A DNA stretch of 64,000 nt, from NCBI RefSeq assembly GCF_030936135.1, contig NC_082618.1, forward strand, positions 7,661,034 to 7,725,033, read 5' to 3'. Under the pieces are notes generated by a model that worked only from the letters and a program-made list of their open reading frames with translations, was not told the DNA's origin and ran no database searches. The DNA is from Gavia stellata. Taxonomy: Eukaryota; Chordata; Aves; Gaviiformes; Gaviidae. A program made the position numbers and the translations under genes. Shown piece by piece: positions 1 through 12,100 of this stretch (the stretch's first letter is position 1; each line of letters opens with the position of its first letter).

Positions 1-118
1 TGGAGCGCAGATGCCCCTCCAGCGTCTGAAGGACCACATTCTTCACATCCTGCACGTTCTTCCCCAAGAACTGCTCACAGGCCACAGCCAGGAGCTCCTT
101 CTCGGTCATTATCTTCAC
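1..118 (-). CDS. FLOT2: FLOT2 exon 4 (runs off the window)
   Basis: At least 118 nt with acceptor CTGTAG|GTGAAG. It encodes VKIMTEKELLAVACEQFLGK, then NVQDVKNVVLQTLEGHLRS, a hallmark PHB stretch of flotillin-2. The 3' end of the exon is beyond base 1. Confidence 0.94.
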   Translation of the reverse strand, partial: MKIMTEKELLAVACEQFLGKNVQDVKNVVLQTLEGHLRS

Positions 119-3100
119 CTACAGACAGGAGACAAAACCAAAGGGACTGAAGGCGTCTGTCCGAAGAGGGACAGGCACCGAACAGCAGCAGCAGCAGCAG
201 AAGCAGCAGTACCACCACCAGGCTGCCAGGCCCCCGTGCTACCGATGCTCCAAGGGACCATGCTGAGCTGTCACCACGCCGAGCCAGGCCACCGGACCAG
301 CCCAGCGAGCCCCCACTCACTGCTGCTGGGGAGAACCCTGCTGCAGGCACACGCAGCAGCGCCAGCGTCCGGGGCAGACACCTCTCCAAACCCCAACTGC
401 AGCTCTGCGTGGAGAGGTGCTCCCTGCAGCCATCTATCCCACAGCAGCGGCCACTGGGTGATGTGGGGACAGAGCCTGGTCCTGTAAGTCCCACCTGATG
501 AAAACTCTACCAAAGAGCCCTGAACTACCAGTTCAGCCACTGTACCAATACCACACCTAGGAGGAGAGGGCTTTCTATTACTACCCCTGGCCAAAAGCCG
601 TTTCGTTACCTTTCTCTTCCTCCTCCTTCACTAGAAATAATTTTTCTGACACAGGAAAGGCAGAGAACAAGGAAGAGTCTGAAATGCCCAAGGAGCAGCT
701 TGGGAACAGGGGCTTCATTCGGCGTTCCCTGCAAGGAGAGATGAGACGAGATGGCCGTAGCACACTGGTTTGTCCTGCCCATGGCTGGGAGCTCCCAGCC
801 GCCCTTTGCGGTGACCCCAATGTGCCACGCCAGGAGCCAGTTGTCCTGCTCCGCACGGTCAGTCTGGTAACGATCCCCAGAGGTGGGACACAGCCACCCC
901 AGCGCTCCTTTCACCTCCCATAGTCAGGGCCAGATGTAAAAGCATCCCCAGATCCAGACAAGCCAAGGTCTTAAGATGGTCCTGCTGGTCATGGGGCTGC
1001 TTTTTAAAGGCCTAGTGAGTTAAAAATCCCTATGGGGTATGTCAGGCAGTGGAGATGTGTGCTCATGGAGCTCTATATGATCCAGCTACGAGAAGCTACA
1101 ACCCACCAAGGTGACAGCTCCTGGTGGCTCAGGCAAAGCCTGGTCATAGGGACATCTGTGTGTCTGGCAGCACCAGAGAAGGGAGCAGGGCCATATCAGC
1201 ACCTCTGGGTGCTGAGCGGGTCCCACAGCACCCTCTCATGGAGACATCTTGGCTGGGCAGTGCCTCCTGTCCCATGAGATTCTGGTGGCACCCTGCATCC
1301 TGCCCCATGGGCCCTGGCTGGACCTGCTGCTACCCACAATGCCAACATGATCCTGGCTCGGAGACCTCCGAAGCTTCAGGCGCTGCACAGGGGCCTTCCG
1401 AGGGTCCCAATGCACACTCTTGATGGGTTCACAGCCTACAGACCTCAGCCTGCCACCTACAAGGTTGCTTTTCAGGGTCAAACTGCTGGCAAAACAACAC
1501 AACTGTTTCTTGAGAAAGCCTGGTCTGATAGCCCACAAGTCCGAAACGATCCCACAGCCTGACCTCCAGAGACGAACAGCAGCACCCAGCCCTGGCACTG
1601 CCAGAGAGTGGGACAACTGGGACCAGCCACCCTCTCTAAGGGGACCGGAGGTGGACCGTGTTAGACGCAGCGAGCTGACCAAGACCCAGCTGCCACAACC
1701 CTACCCCTAGTAACGTGAAGAAACACCAACCTGGGCTGAGCCTATTTCCTACCTTTGCTTCTCAGGCTGGGTCTCCCAGTCAAAACACCAAACTGAATCT
1801 CGGGCAAGCGTGGCAATCCTCTTCTGCTTTCTCCCCAAGTCTTCTGGGCTCCTTTCGGGGCCAGCCCACAGTAGTTTCTTGTCCCTGCACCCCGGGCCAG
1901 CAGTGTGCACTTTCTACACAAGGGGGAGTTGGGAGAGCTGCTCATGAAGCTGCACCCTGGAGCATGGACCCTGCACAAGACTCATCTCACAGCAAACGGG
2001 AGGTTTTTGCAAATACCAAAACCAATTAGACTCAGCAGCAACGTTTACGGTGTGCATCTGCCAGCAATTCCACCTCTCTAAACAATCCCCACCCTTCGGG
2101 AGCTACAGAGAGGACAGTGAGAGCACGGAGTGGGATGTTCATTAAGAGAGTCCCTGCGATACTTAACAGGAACAAGGAATGATTCAGCCTCTGCGAATAA
2201 AGCCAGCCAGCAGCCTGCCTGCGCTGATAAACCCTGGACAGTCCGAACGAGCCTGGCTATCCGCTCAATAAGGATGTCAACCTACAAAGCAAAGGTTGCA
2301 CAAAACAAAACAGAGTTGAGCAATTTGCGCTCAGCTTGTTTCCAGTATTTCAGACAGGGCACCGCGACACTTGGTGCTTCTTCAAATGTCATTCACATCA
2401 GAGAGACAGTTTAGCTGGCAGGAAATCAGAGGGCCTCTATAAAACAATCCCATCTGGAGGATCGATACTGCCGCACCCAGCTCCAGCCAGCTGCAATCAC
2501 AGCGAGGGGCGAGCAGAGACAATCCAATTAGCTTGAGGCTCAGAAAAATGGTACAGAAGGATACAAAGCCCAGCATGGCCCAAGGCAGCAGCATCCCAGC
2601 GCACCCCAAGCATCCAGCCAACGCAGGAAGGAGGCTACTGGTGAGTACTCATTACATCTCTCTTCAAAAAAAGAACAGCATCCTTATGCACATTAAGCAC
2701 TTCTATTATTACTGCAAATGTTTAAAAGGGTTTTCTCTAGTAATAATTTGTTCTCTTTTTTTTCCTTTATTGCACAAGCTCTTAAAAGAAAAATGTTTGC
2801 CTCAAAAGTACTTCCACAAAATTAAGGTAACCTCTGCCACGCACATCCCCGGCTGCCTCAAGCCTGCCTTCTGCATGACAATTCCTTGCCTCTCACAAGC
2901 CTAAACCTTTAAAGTTAATGGACGGTGAAAAAAATGAACAGTGAGAAGAGAGAATAACAGGAATGAGATTAATTGGGAGCTGCTTTTTTAAATCAAGGTA
3001 CCTGGTGATCCAGCCTTCTGCTAGCACGTGCTGCCTCACCTAGACCATTTTGCAGGTAATGGAAGGATGTCCCAAAACTAGGTCAAAAAGGAATGTTGGC

Positions 3101-6100
3101 TTCACAGAAATACCTTTTCCAAATACAGAAGGAAAAGCCTACAGATTTATGAAATGTGGCTGAGGGCATGCATTCTGCCAACCATGCAAAGACCACTGTG
3201 GCTATGTGACACATTAGCAGCTAAGTGGATATAAAGAACTGAAAAATTGAAAACAAGGATGCTGGTTCACACCAATTACAGCCAGGATGAGCACAGGACA
3301 CTGGCTCAGGTGCTGGTGCTCTTGCACGTAGCCACGTTCCCCAACAGCAGCAGGGCAATAGATTATCCGCTGTTGAGTCACGGTCGTGCCCAGCCCTTCT
3401 GCCATGTGCGACAATCCAGAAACTGCTCCTGGCTGAACTCGTATCCTCAGTTACACACAGACACAGCACGCAGCTCCTCTGCAATGTCAGTTCAGAGCAA
3501 ATCAACAAATCTAGGGAGGAATCCGCTGCTCTGGAAAGCACTGGGTGAAATCCGTCAAGCACTTCATCCTAAAAGGGCTGCAGCAGCCATGGTGCTCTTC
3601 CCTGGGGGAAGCCTTTTGACGCACGTGGAATTTTGGTCACATCACTGTGTCACTCAGCAGCTCCCCTCGGCTCCACTGCTCACTGCTGGGAACATGGCAG
3701 TCACCTCTCCTGCAACAACATGCTTTGGACACACAGTGACCACAGCCTTGTGTGCACTCTGAGAATCGCTATCTTGGTTTTATACACCCGGAATGAGCTG
3801 TCAGGAGTAATTTTCAATCAAAGCATCCAGCTGCCTATTCGAGGAGTCAAATTCAGTCGAAAGCTAACAACATTTTCTTCCCAGCATCCTCCCCAAGGCA
3901 GGAGGACCTGGTTACAAGGACAGACTCTGTATCAGGGCACCAGACCGCGGAGTCTAAGAAATGCAGGTGTTTCAGTGTGCTATCACAAGCAGCAAGAGCT
4001 GGTTTTCACGTATAAAGAAGGTTTGGGAGAATCAAAATTCAATTTAAGCCAGAAATTTTATACAGAAATTTTAGTGCCTGGAGGGACCAAGTTCTTTCTT
4101 TAAGCTTTAACTCACCGTGAAGAATTACAAGGTCCATATGCTAGTAATAATAATAATCCAAAGCAACGTAATGCTCGATACCATCTCATGCTCAGTCCTG
4201 CAGGGTCACACACAGCTCCAAGGCCACCGTGGTACATCATCATTTCACAAACACATCAAGTCACTCCCCACACACCTCATTTGCCATGTGGACAAATGAG
4301 ACACCAGAAAAAGAGGAATGATTTTGGGAAGAGGAGGAGAGGTCACAACCCCCTTCACAACACGGACATGCTGTAGTGTGTTTGAACCAATGAGGACAGT
4401 GTGGTTTTGTACAAGAATTTGTTTCAGAGCAGTTGGCTTCTGTTCCTGGACAACAGCAACCGCTTAAGGGGGAAAACCAGAGGTAAGTTAGAGACATGCA
4501 TTCCTGAAATGATGTTTTGGAGTTACTGTACCTGTGCCACACCTGTGACAGTTAAAGCTACCCCCTCCGCCGTCTCTACGTCCTCACACCTGGGCTGTAA
4601 CGTCATTATCTCTAGGGAAATCCTGCCAAAAAACGTAAAATATTTGCACGTTTCCAGGTAACACACACTCAGCTCTTCCCCTTGCATCTCCTGCCCCGGG
4701 CTACCTGCCGCACTCATCACAGGTAATGTAAGACAGGCACAGTATGCAGCCAAGGGACTGCATCTGTGACTGGAGACAGACAAGTCACTTTGGCCGAGAA
4801 ACAGATTTTCAGATAATGCTTAAAGGCAACTTATCAGCAGAGAAAGGCTGGGAGCCAGACTGGAAACGCTACTGTGACCCTTTCCCTTCTGCTGGGCTAG
4901 CGAGACGGCCAGAAGCTAGCAGCTTTGGGACCCCGAAGGGCCCTCTGTCAGAGGCTCGCTGTGCCACGTTGCCCAACGCCGGGGCAGCACGGGCTCCCAC
5001 TGGCTGGTGTCACTGGTTTAAAAGCACAGCATGGACCGGGGATGCTCCCGCCCGCCCCGCACTGCCACCCCCACAGGAGCCCTGCTGCTTGGCAAAACCT
5101 GGCGCTGATGCTGCAAGAAGCAGCCCTGCCTTTGCCTTCGCTGGGTTAGCATTAACACAGACCTGCTCCCTGATCTGGTTCACCTCTCCCTCTATTTTTC
5201 CTGTGTCCAGTGACCCAAAGGCAGACAGAAGTGAGTCTCCAGTCTTTAGGGCCATGCCTGTATAGTATCAGGCACCCAGGAACAGATCCTGCAGCTCCAG
5301 AGCTTTCTCAGTCACCCAAGGTGGGCTCGAGGTACTTTGGCCAGACCCGGCAATCTGCAGGTCATCATCTGGTAAAACAAGAGACATGCTTGGCTGTGGC
5401 AGGTTCTGCTTCAGGAAGGAAAGTCTGGCTCTCATGTCAGCCGTAACAAGCCGGGAAGGCGTTGGGAGTCAGGACAGGGAGCCACAGGGCAGAGAGCTTG
5501 TGTCAGTGAACATTAGGTCAAACATCTGAACCATGAAGGGGCTGCGCTGAGATGCTGCGTGCGTGCCGAGTCACGCCAGGACTGGCTGGAGGTGCTGAAA
5601 CGTACCTCTGCGAGTTCATGCCTGCCTTGGCCGCTGTCCTAATTAAACTGGCACAGAAGCCGGGAGCTGATAAAACAGATCCCACTGCCCAGGACGCACA
5701 GAGGCATTTTTTGCCATACGCACTCACAGCTTGAATCAGCTAGTGCAGGATTTTAGCCTTCTGAAGACCTTAGTCTATACTTTGAATTTAATTTCAATAC
5801 TGTGCTGCTTCTTAGCCTGCAAGTCACAGGGATGTTTGGTAATTACTGTTACACTGGTTCATAACTGCTCACAGTGCAAACGCTAGTCCTGTATGTTGCA
5901 ACTCATCCGAGGTCTCTATGCTGTACTTTCAAACGTGACAACATCCAAAATAGGCACTGTCTCCATGCAGAGTAAGAAGGGCTGAGTGGAAACCCATATC
6001 CAAAACTGCAGAGCCAGGTACAGCTGCAATTTCCCCACACGTGTAGAGGTTTCCTTTTGAAACGGCACAAAACCTGCCTTCCCACCTGCCCCAGATCCTG

Positions 6101-9100
6101 TACAGAACCCAACCTGGCCTGCTTGTGGCTCCACACAGCAGCAGATGTCCTTCTGCTCTCCACCAAGCACACAATGGAAACAGTGCTGTCGAGGAAAGGG
6201 TTACAGCTGGAGCAAAGGTCTGCAGCGTTATCAGAAGGAGCCAGTACAGCAATGCTGAATTTGGAATTTGCCAAGTACACATCTGTCTGCATTACCTATA
6301 AACCGTGGAGTGCGCCCCATGGCAAGTGCCAGAGAAGGGGAAGGAGAGGAGGGTATTGAGACTTCAACTGTCCCATTAGAAAACTATTAGTTTTTATGTT
6401 ATCCTGTTGCTGCTGCTGCTGCTGCTGTTGCTGCTGCTCAAAACGGAGGGATAAACAGTTAGACACGATGTTAGGAAGCTGGTGGATTATTACCTGTGCA
6501 ACCCCTGTTACGTACAGTGGGACCCCCTCCGACGTCTCAATATTCTCACAGCGACAGAGGATGGTCATAACCTCCAAAGACAGTCTGAGCAGCGAGGAAT
6601 AAGGGTAGGACAGCAAATATACAAAGCAGTTATCAGAGAGTAAGACACTCATTGCAAAGGACAGACGAGACTTTCAGGTTTCAGCTTTTCCCTGTTCAGT
6701 TTGCCTTTCTCCCACTGCCCACTCCCAGGGCTCCGTAACGCTGGGCCAGAGCAACTTCCCTGGTCACGGCGGGGAGTTTACAGCATCTAGCTGCTTCTGA
6801 GGATAAACAGGCTGGGGGCTCGTCTCCACCCTGCATCCCATAAGTCACCGCAGATGAAACTGAACTGTGTATCCCACCTGGACTGCCACGCTAGAGTCAG
6901 TTGGAATTCTCTGTTGGAGTAATCTTCACACACAAAAATTCCTTTTTGTAATAATTTAGATGCTTCTATGCCAACATTTAAGAGCGGCCAGAAAAATGAA
7001 AATGCCAGGGACCCGGCTACCCACCCCTGGCTAAGGCACTGATGAGAGAAGGTGCTTCTGAGTGCTGCCCTGAGAAGCTGAATAATACCATTTGGTTCCC
7101 CCAGAGGCATGTAAGACTGCGCTGCCTCTCTCTCTGCATTTATTTCTGACCCTTAAACAGGGATAGGATTTTTTTTTTTCTTTTTTTTTCCCCAGTCCTC
7201 AAGGTTGCAGCAGGATAAGAGCCCAGCACCCTGCCAGCTCTAACTGCTCCTTTTGTTCCCAGGTTAGTGCTACCTGGCGGGATGCTGCTGACAGTGACAC
7301 AATTGCTGCTGTCTCTCTTGCTTTCAGCACTGGCAGTCCCAGAAAAGATGTCCTAATTTCAGAGGAGGAAATCTGCCTCACTCTTCATGTTAATGCAGCA
7401 GGCTCCATCTGTGGCATGGCTTATGGTATTTGGGAAAGACTCTGTTCTCAAAAGGAGAATTAAACCCCATATCCCATGGCATGAACTGAGGGTATAGATC
7501 TTAAAGTAAAAGATTTGTTTGGGTGCTGGCAGTCGTGTCTGAGCTCCGTTTGCTAAATAACGCACAGACCTCTATCATATGACAGCTTATCCTGGCAAGC
7601 AGTTCTTGGCCCTGGACTCAGCCTTTGCTTAACTTAATAAGTCAGCCTCCTGAATACAGCTGTTATCTCCTGCACACGGCAGGTCAAAGTCCCGTGCTGT
7701 TCTCTGGGCTTCTCGCACAACAAGAGGAGGAGCAGAAACCATTTGTTCAAATCAACAGTTCTCCCAACGAGATGCCTCACAAAATTTTGGGAACAAAGCT
7801 CGTCTGGATCAAACGCAGTTCTTAAGCATCGAGCCCACAAGCTGGGCCTTTCCTACCCCTCCCACCTCGTACGAGCATTGCTGGAAAGCCTGGGCTAAAG
7901 CAGCAGGTGTTAGCCGAGACCTCTTCATGCAGCCGGAGCACTGTGGTAGGCTCTCGTACCAAACCCGAGGACCTGCCACCTGGGAGAGGACCTGAGAGGT
8001 GTCGTAAGTCGGTTGCCAGCAGCAGCCAGGACCCCTTCGAACAAGGCAAGCTGCCTGCCCCTGAGGTGAACAGCCGCTACGGTAGTGTATCATCTGCAGA
8101 GCGAGGGCAGAAACATGCTCGCTTTGTCTGCTGGTGGCAACACGTGAACAGGGAAAAGAGGTGGCGAGATAAGGCAGTAAAGGTTAACTACAACCTCCGG
8201 CTGTCACTTAGCGCAAAAACCCGAAAGTCACATCTTTATCCTTTTTCCCTATTATTTTTTACATAGACGGAGGAAACCTGCATCGGTGAGCATGAGGGAG
8301 GTGTTAGGAGAGAGTAACATTCCCACAGATCCTAAAGACAAAGAGCTACGTTAGCAGGACAGCAGCACTATCACAGCGTGTTAGTTCAGAGCAGTAAGAA
8401 GCAGCAAGCAAAATCCACGACTGAGGAAAGGGAGAGAAAGGAAATCCCATGGTTTTAAAGAGGAACACAGTCTGCTCCCAAGGTGACAGCAGTCAGCACA
8501 TCTTTAGAAAAGGAGACTTGAGGAGTGGGAGGGGGCACTGGCCCGCTGCGTGCCACAAACGTCTCTGTTACTGGGTGAGGGTTTGGGCCATACTGGGCAG
8601 AACTCAGGTCCTCTTGTGAACTCATGGATGAGCCAGTCCGGTGGCCTCGCCGCCCAGCACCTCGTAGCTGCCGCTGTGGAGTGCTGCAAAGGCAGCAGAG
8701 AGCAGGGCTCTCGCCTTCCCCAGCACAGGAAGAAACACACTGACCAGCCAGGCTATGGCCCTCTCAGCTTGTGGGGTTTAGGTAACTCAAAAACAACCAA
8801 AAAGGAAAAAAATCCCCATCTGACTGCCTTGGGTTTGAGGAGAGGTGTGGACAGAGAGGCCATTTGAAAAGTAGTTCAGCTGAAAGCATAGGATTTATTT
8901 TCTTTTTTGTTTTTTGGACTGTGATACCCAGCTGTCCCCACAAAACTAGTCAGCACAGAACTCCCCCATCCTGTGATTTCATTTTGCGCATCATCGATCA
9001 TCGTCTACTGTAAGGTAAACCTGAAATGACAGGGTTATCTCCTGCAGGGCCCTGGACAACCTCAGCCCCATCACTCAAAGCAGAGGATGGCCAGAAGCTG

Positions 9101-12100
9101 TGCGGTTGTGAGTGACCCTACATTCCCCACGCTTCAAGGAATGACACAGGGCACACATTGCTCCTTCCAGCTACTTGCAGTGCTGTACACAAGGCAGCCT
9201 TCCTTCGAAGGACCAGGAGCCGGTCACAGCCAAAGGCAGCGCGCTGGGCTGATGCTCATCCATGATTTCATATGTAGTGCCCAGTTCCATGTTCCTAAAG
9301 ATACTGCTGACAGCCCCACTGGGATGGCTTTGCCCAACTCCTACTCCAAAACCACAAATAACAGGGGTCTCCTTACCTTTGGGTGTCTGTAATGCACCAC
9401 CAAGCCCAGGCCCAGCCTCCGTATACATACTGCTTTACATCAGAGCCACAACAGCCACCTGCAGCACAGCAGAAAGCACAGAGATGTAGGGATTACACAT
9501 GTGCGCGTTGCTCTCAACTAGGGAAAAACCCGCGCCCAGACTAAGTCATGAGCAGAACAACTTTACAAGCCTGCCCAGCCCCTGGCTGCTGAGGAAAGGG
9601 CATCCTGGGGGGGTCATGGGTTCCCCCAGCCCCTCGGAGCAGGGGAAGCACATTGCCTCGGCCACATTACAGCAATGGGTGCTACCAAGCCAAGCTCTGC
9701 AACATGACCCAGAAGAATCCAAGCATGCTTGCACTGTCTGATAAATAATGAACACAGAAAACTCTTTTCAAGATCCACAGCAGACGTGGAACACCCTTCG
9801 GTCAGCCATAACGCAGCCAGCCACTGGGAAACCCAATGCACTCCTCAGCTCCATGGGCTTCACACAGCAATTTTCCAAAGACAACCTTTTTTTTGGAATT
9901 ATCTTATAAAATTGGAAAATAGTATTTGTAATAATTCAGTGTGACGAACAGTAATACACAGAAAGCGACTGTATTTCAAACATGGATTTTATTTTAGTTT
10001 TGTTAAGCATTTTAAGCATTTTTAGCAAACAGAATCGTTGTAAGCACATGCTTCAGTATCTTTAACTGTGATGCACCAGCTCCATCATGGAAAGCCATGT
10101 AAGAAATCCATCTCCTTTCCCTCACCCACACTGCAAACCACCCTTAAGCCCATCAAAAAGCTAGCAGGTCAGCACTGGAGGAGGGGAGAACCCCTGAGCT
10201 CCCCCAAAACATCTCCTAGTTCTGGCTCATGCAAGTCCTACGGTTCCTGAGGCTTTCATGGCCCGTCACAGAGCTGGCTGCACCCAGAGTTCGGGCAGCC
10301 TCTGGAACTCCCCCGACACATTTAAAATTTGACCCCAGAGAAGCCAGAAGACTATCTGGATTTTCATATCTTTGATTGAAGGAATAAGACGCCTGCTACC
10401 TTCCAAGAGAGCACCCCGACAGCGACCAGCCCTAGGTTTCCTGCCTGGCAAGGGAGGAGCTCTGCAGCTCCCCGACTCGGACCAGGGCGGTGAGCTGCCA
10501 TCTCTCAGGCAGACGAAGCCAGCGGTCCCTCCCTAGTCTGTTATCCATAATCACACTTACTACAGCAGCGCCCAAGGGCCTCAGCAAGGCAAGCGCTGTA
10601 CCAACACAGCAAGAGACAGTTTCAGCCCTGCGGGACGTATCTACGCAGGCAAGACAGAGCCAGTGCAGAAGAAGAGCAGGCATGCGGGGAAGAGGGTGGC
10701 TGCAGAGCTGTGGGAGCTTCACATTGTGGGAGGGGAAAGGGAGAACTATGAAGCCATCAGACGACAGCCACAGAAGACACCCCTTTCAAGAGAGACGATG
10801 ATTATTATGTTTGGTGCAATAGGTCAAAATGAAGAGGGAAAGGCAGCACACATCCAGGCCAGCATGCCGGCAGGGCCCTCTGGACCGCAGGAGGGGACTC
10901 TGTCCTCTCCATCCTCCTTCTCCTCCCCATCCTCAAGTGTTTGGCCATCTTCTGCTATCAGCTAAAGATACCGCCTGCTTCACTGGCTTCCATGCAATGG
11001 CTGATAAACCCACAGATCGGCCCCATCTACAATTCTTCACCCTCTGATTTCAGTAGGAAGTAAACACAAATGGGAGACGGATTTACACACTTTTTCAGGT
11101 CTCCTGTGCTCCACAGCCTAGAGGAATATTCCCCCGTCACCTCCGAGACAGCCTCTGGATAGCTTCTTCCTGTAGTTGGAAGGCTATTTCAGCCAGGCAA
11201 GGAGTTACAGAAGCTGATGATACAATATCCTGCAGCATATTAACCTCAATGCCTTTTAACATTTCTTGGAGGACGTCAGCCCGGTTAGCTCAGCCTTTTA
11301 GCCAGACCCTTGTTTTCCAAGAACAGGAAGGGAGGTGTTCCTGGCAGTCGGGAAAAGCAGCTCCCCACGGAAAGGTGTTTTATTTCACAAGGTCTATGTG
11401 GTCTTTACCGAACCTCTGGTAATCGTTTCATAATAATGTTCTGAGAAAACTCTGCACCCTAAACCCACTGTTGTTACAAGAATGTGCCTCTCCACACAGA
11501 TGTTTCTTTTCTTCTGCAGGCAATGCAAGGAAATACCTTATTTAGTACGACACCCAAAGTGAGCCCTGTGCTTGCTTCCCAGTGCTACACAACATTGCTG
11601 CACAGCACAGTTTACTAAGCTAGATTATATGTCCAAAAATGTTCAAAGCATGAGAAAAATCAGGGAAAACACACACATTACACAGGAGCGGGATGGCAGC
11701 TGGTTGCTTTCATGCAAGCTGGACATCTGAGCACAGCAGAGCTCTGTCCTGGTAACGCAAGTCAGATGAGCCGAATGCTCATTTTTCCATTGCAGTCCTG
11801 CAGCCTCTTTCCCAAGTCTCAGCGACCAAGTGAAAAAGGAACCAACAAAGTGCAATCTTTGCAAGGCTAAAGAATAAACCCTCTTGCACAATGAGATTTG
11901 GCAGAAAAATTGCCTTTTCCAGCTATAATACACCCACTGTTCTAGCAGTCTGGGTCTCACAGCCGCTTGGCCATCGCTTCCACAAACATCCATCGTGCCT
12001 CTTCCGGGGCAGTGTACGGTGGCCAGGCGCACTACAAACGGAGGATTCATAGCCGGAAAGCTGCCATCCAGCTTGGCCTCCTCCCAAACGAAGGGGTCCC

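Larger units (their letters stand above)
4623..9376 (-). other. FLOT2: FLOT2 intron between exons 2 and 3, holding the alternative exon
   Basis: Two intron parts flank the alternative exon: 6585-9376 upstream and 4623-6493 downstream. Besides that exon and the CTG/CAG tract at 6404-6438, nothing recognisable is present. Confidence 0.75.

Noticed and set aside
6390-6602. Poly-Cys or poly-Gln open frames over the CTG repeat
   Set aside because: The Gln tract lies downstream of the donor of the alternative FLOT2 exon, so it is intron. The poly-Cys frame is antisense.
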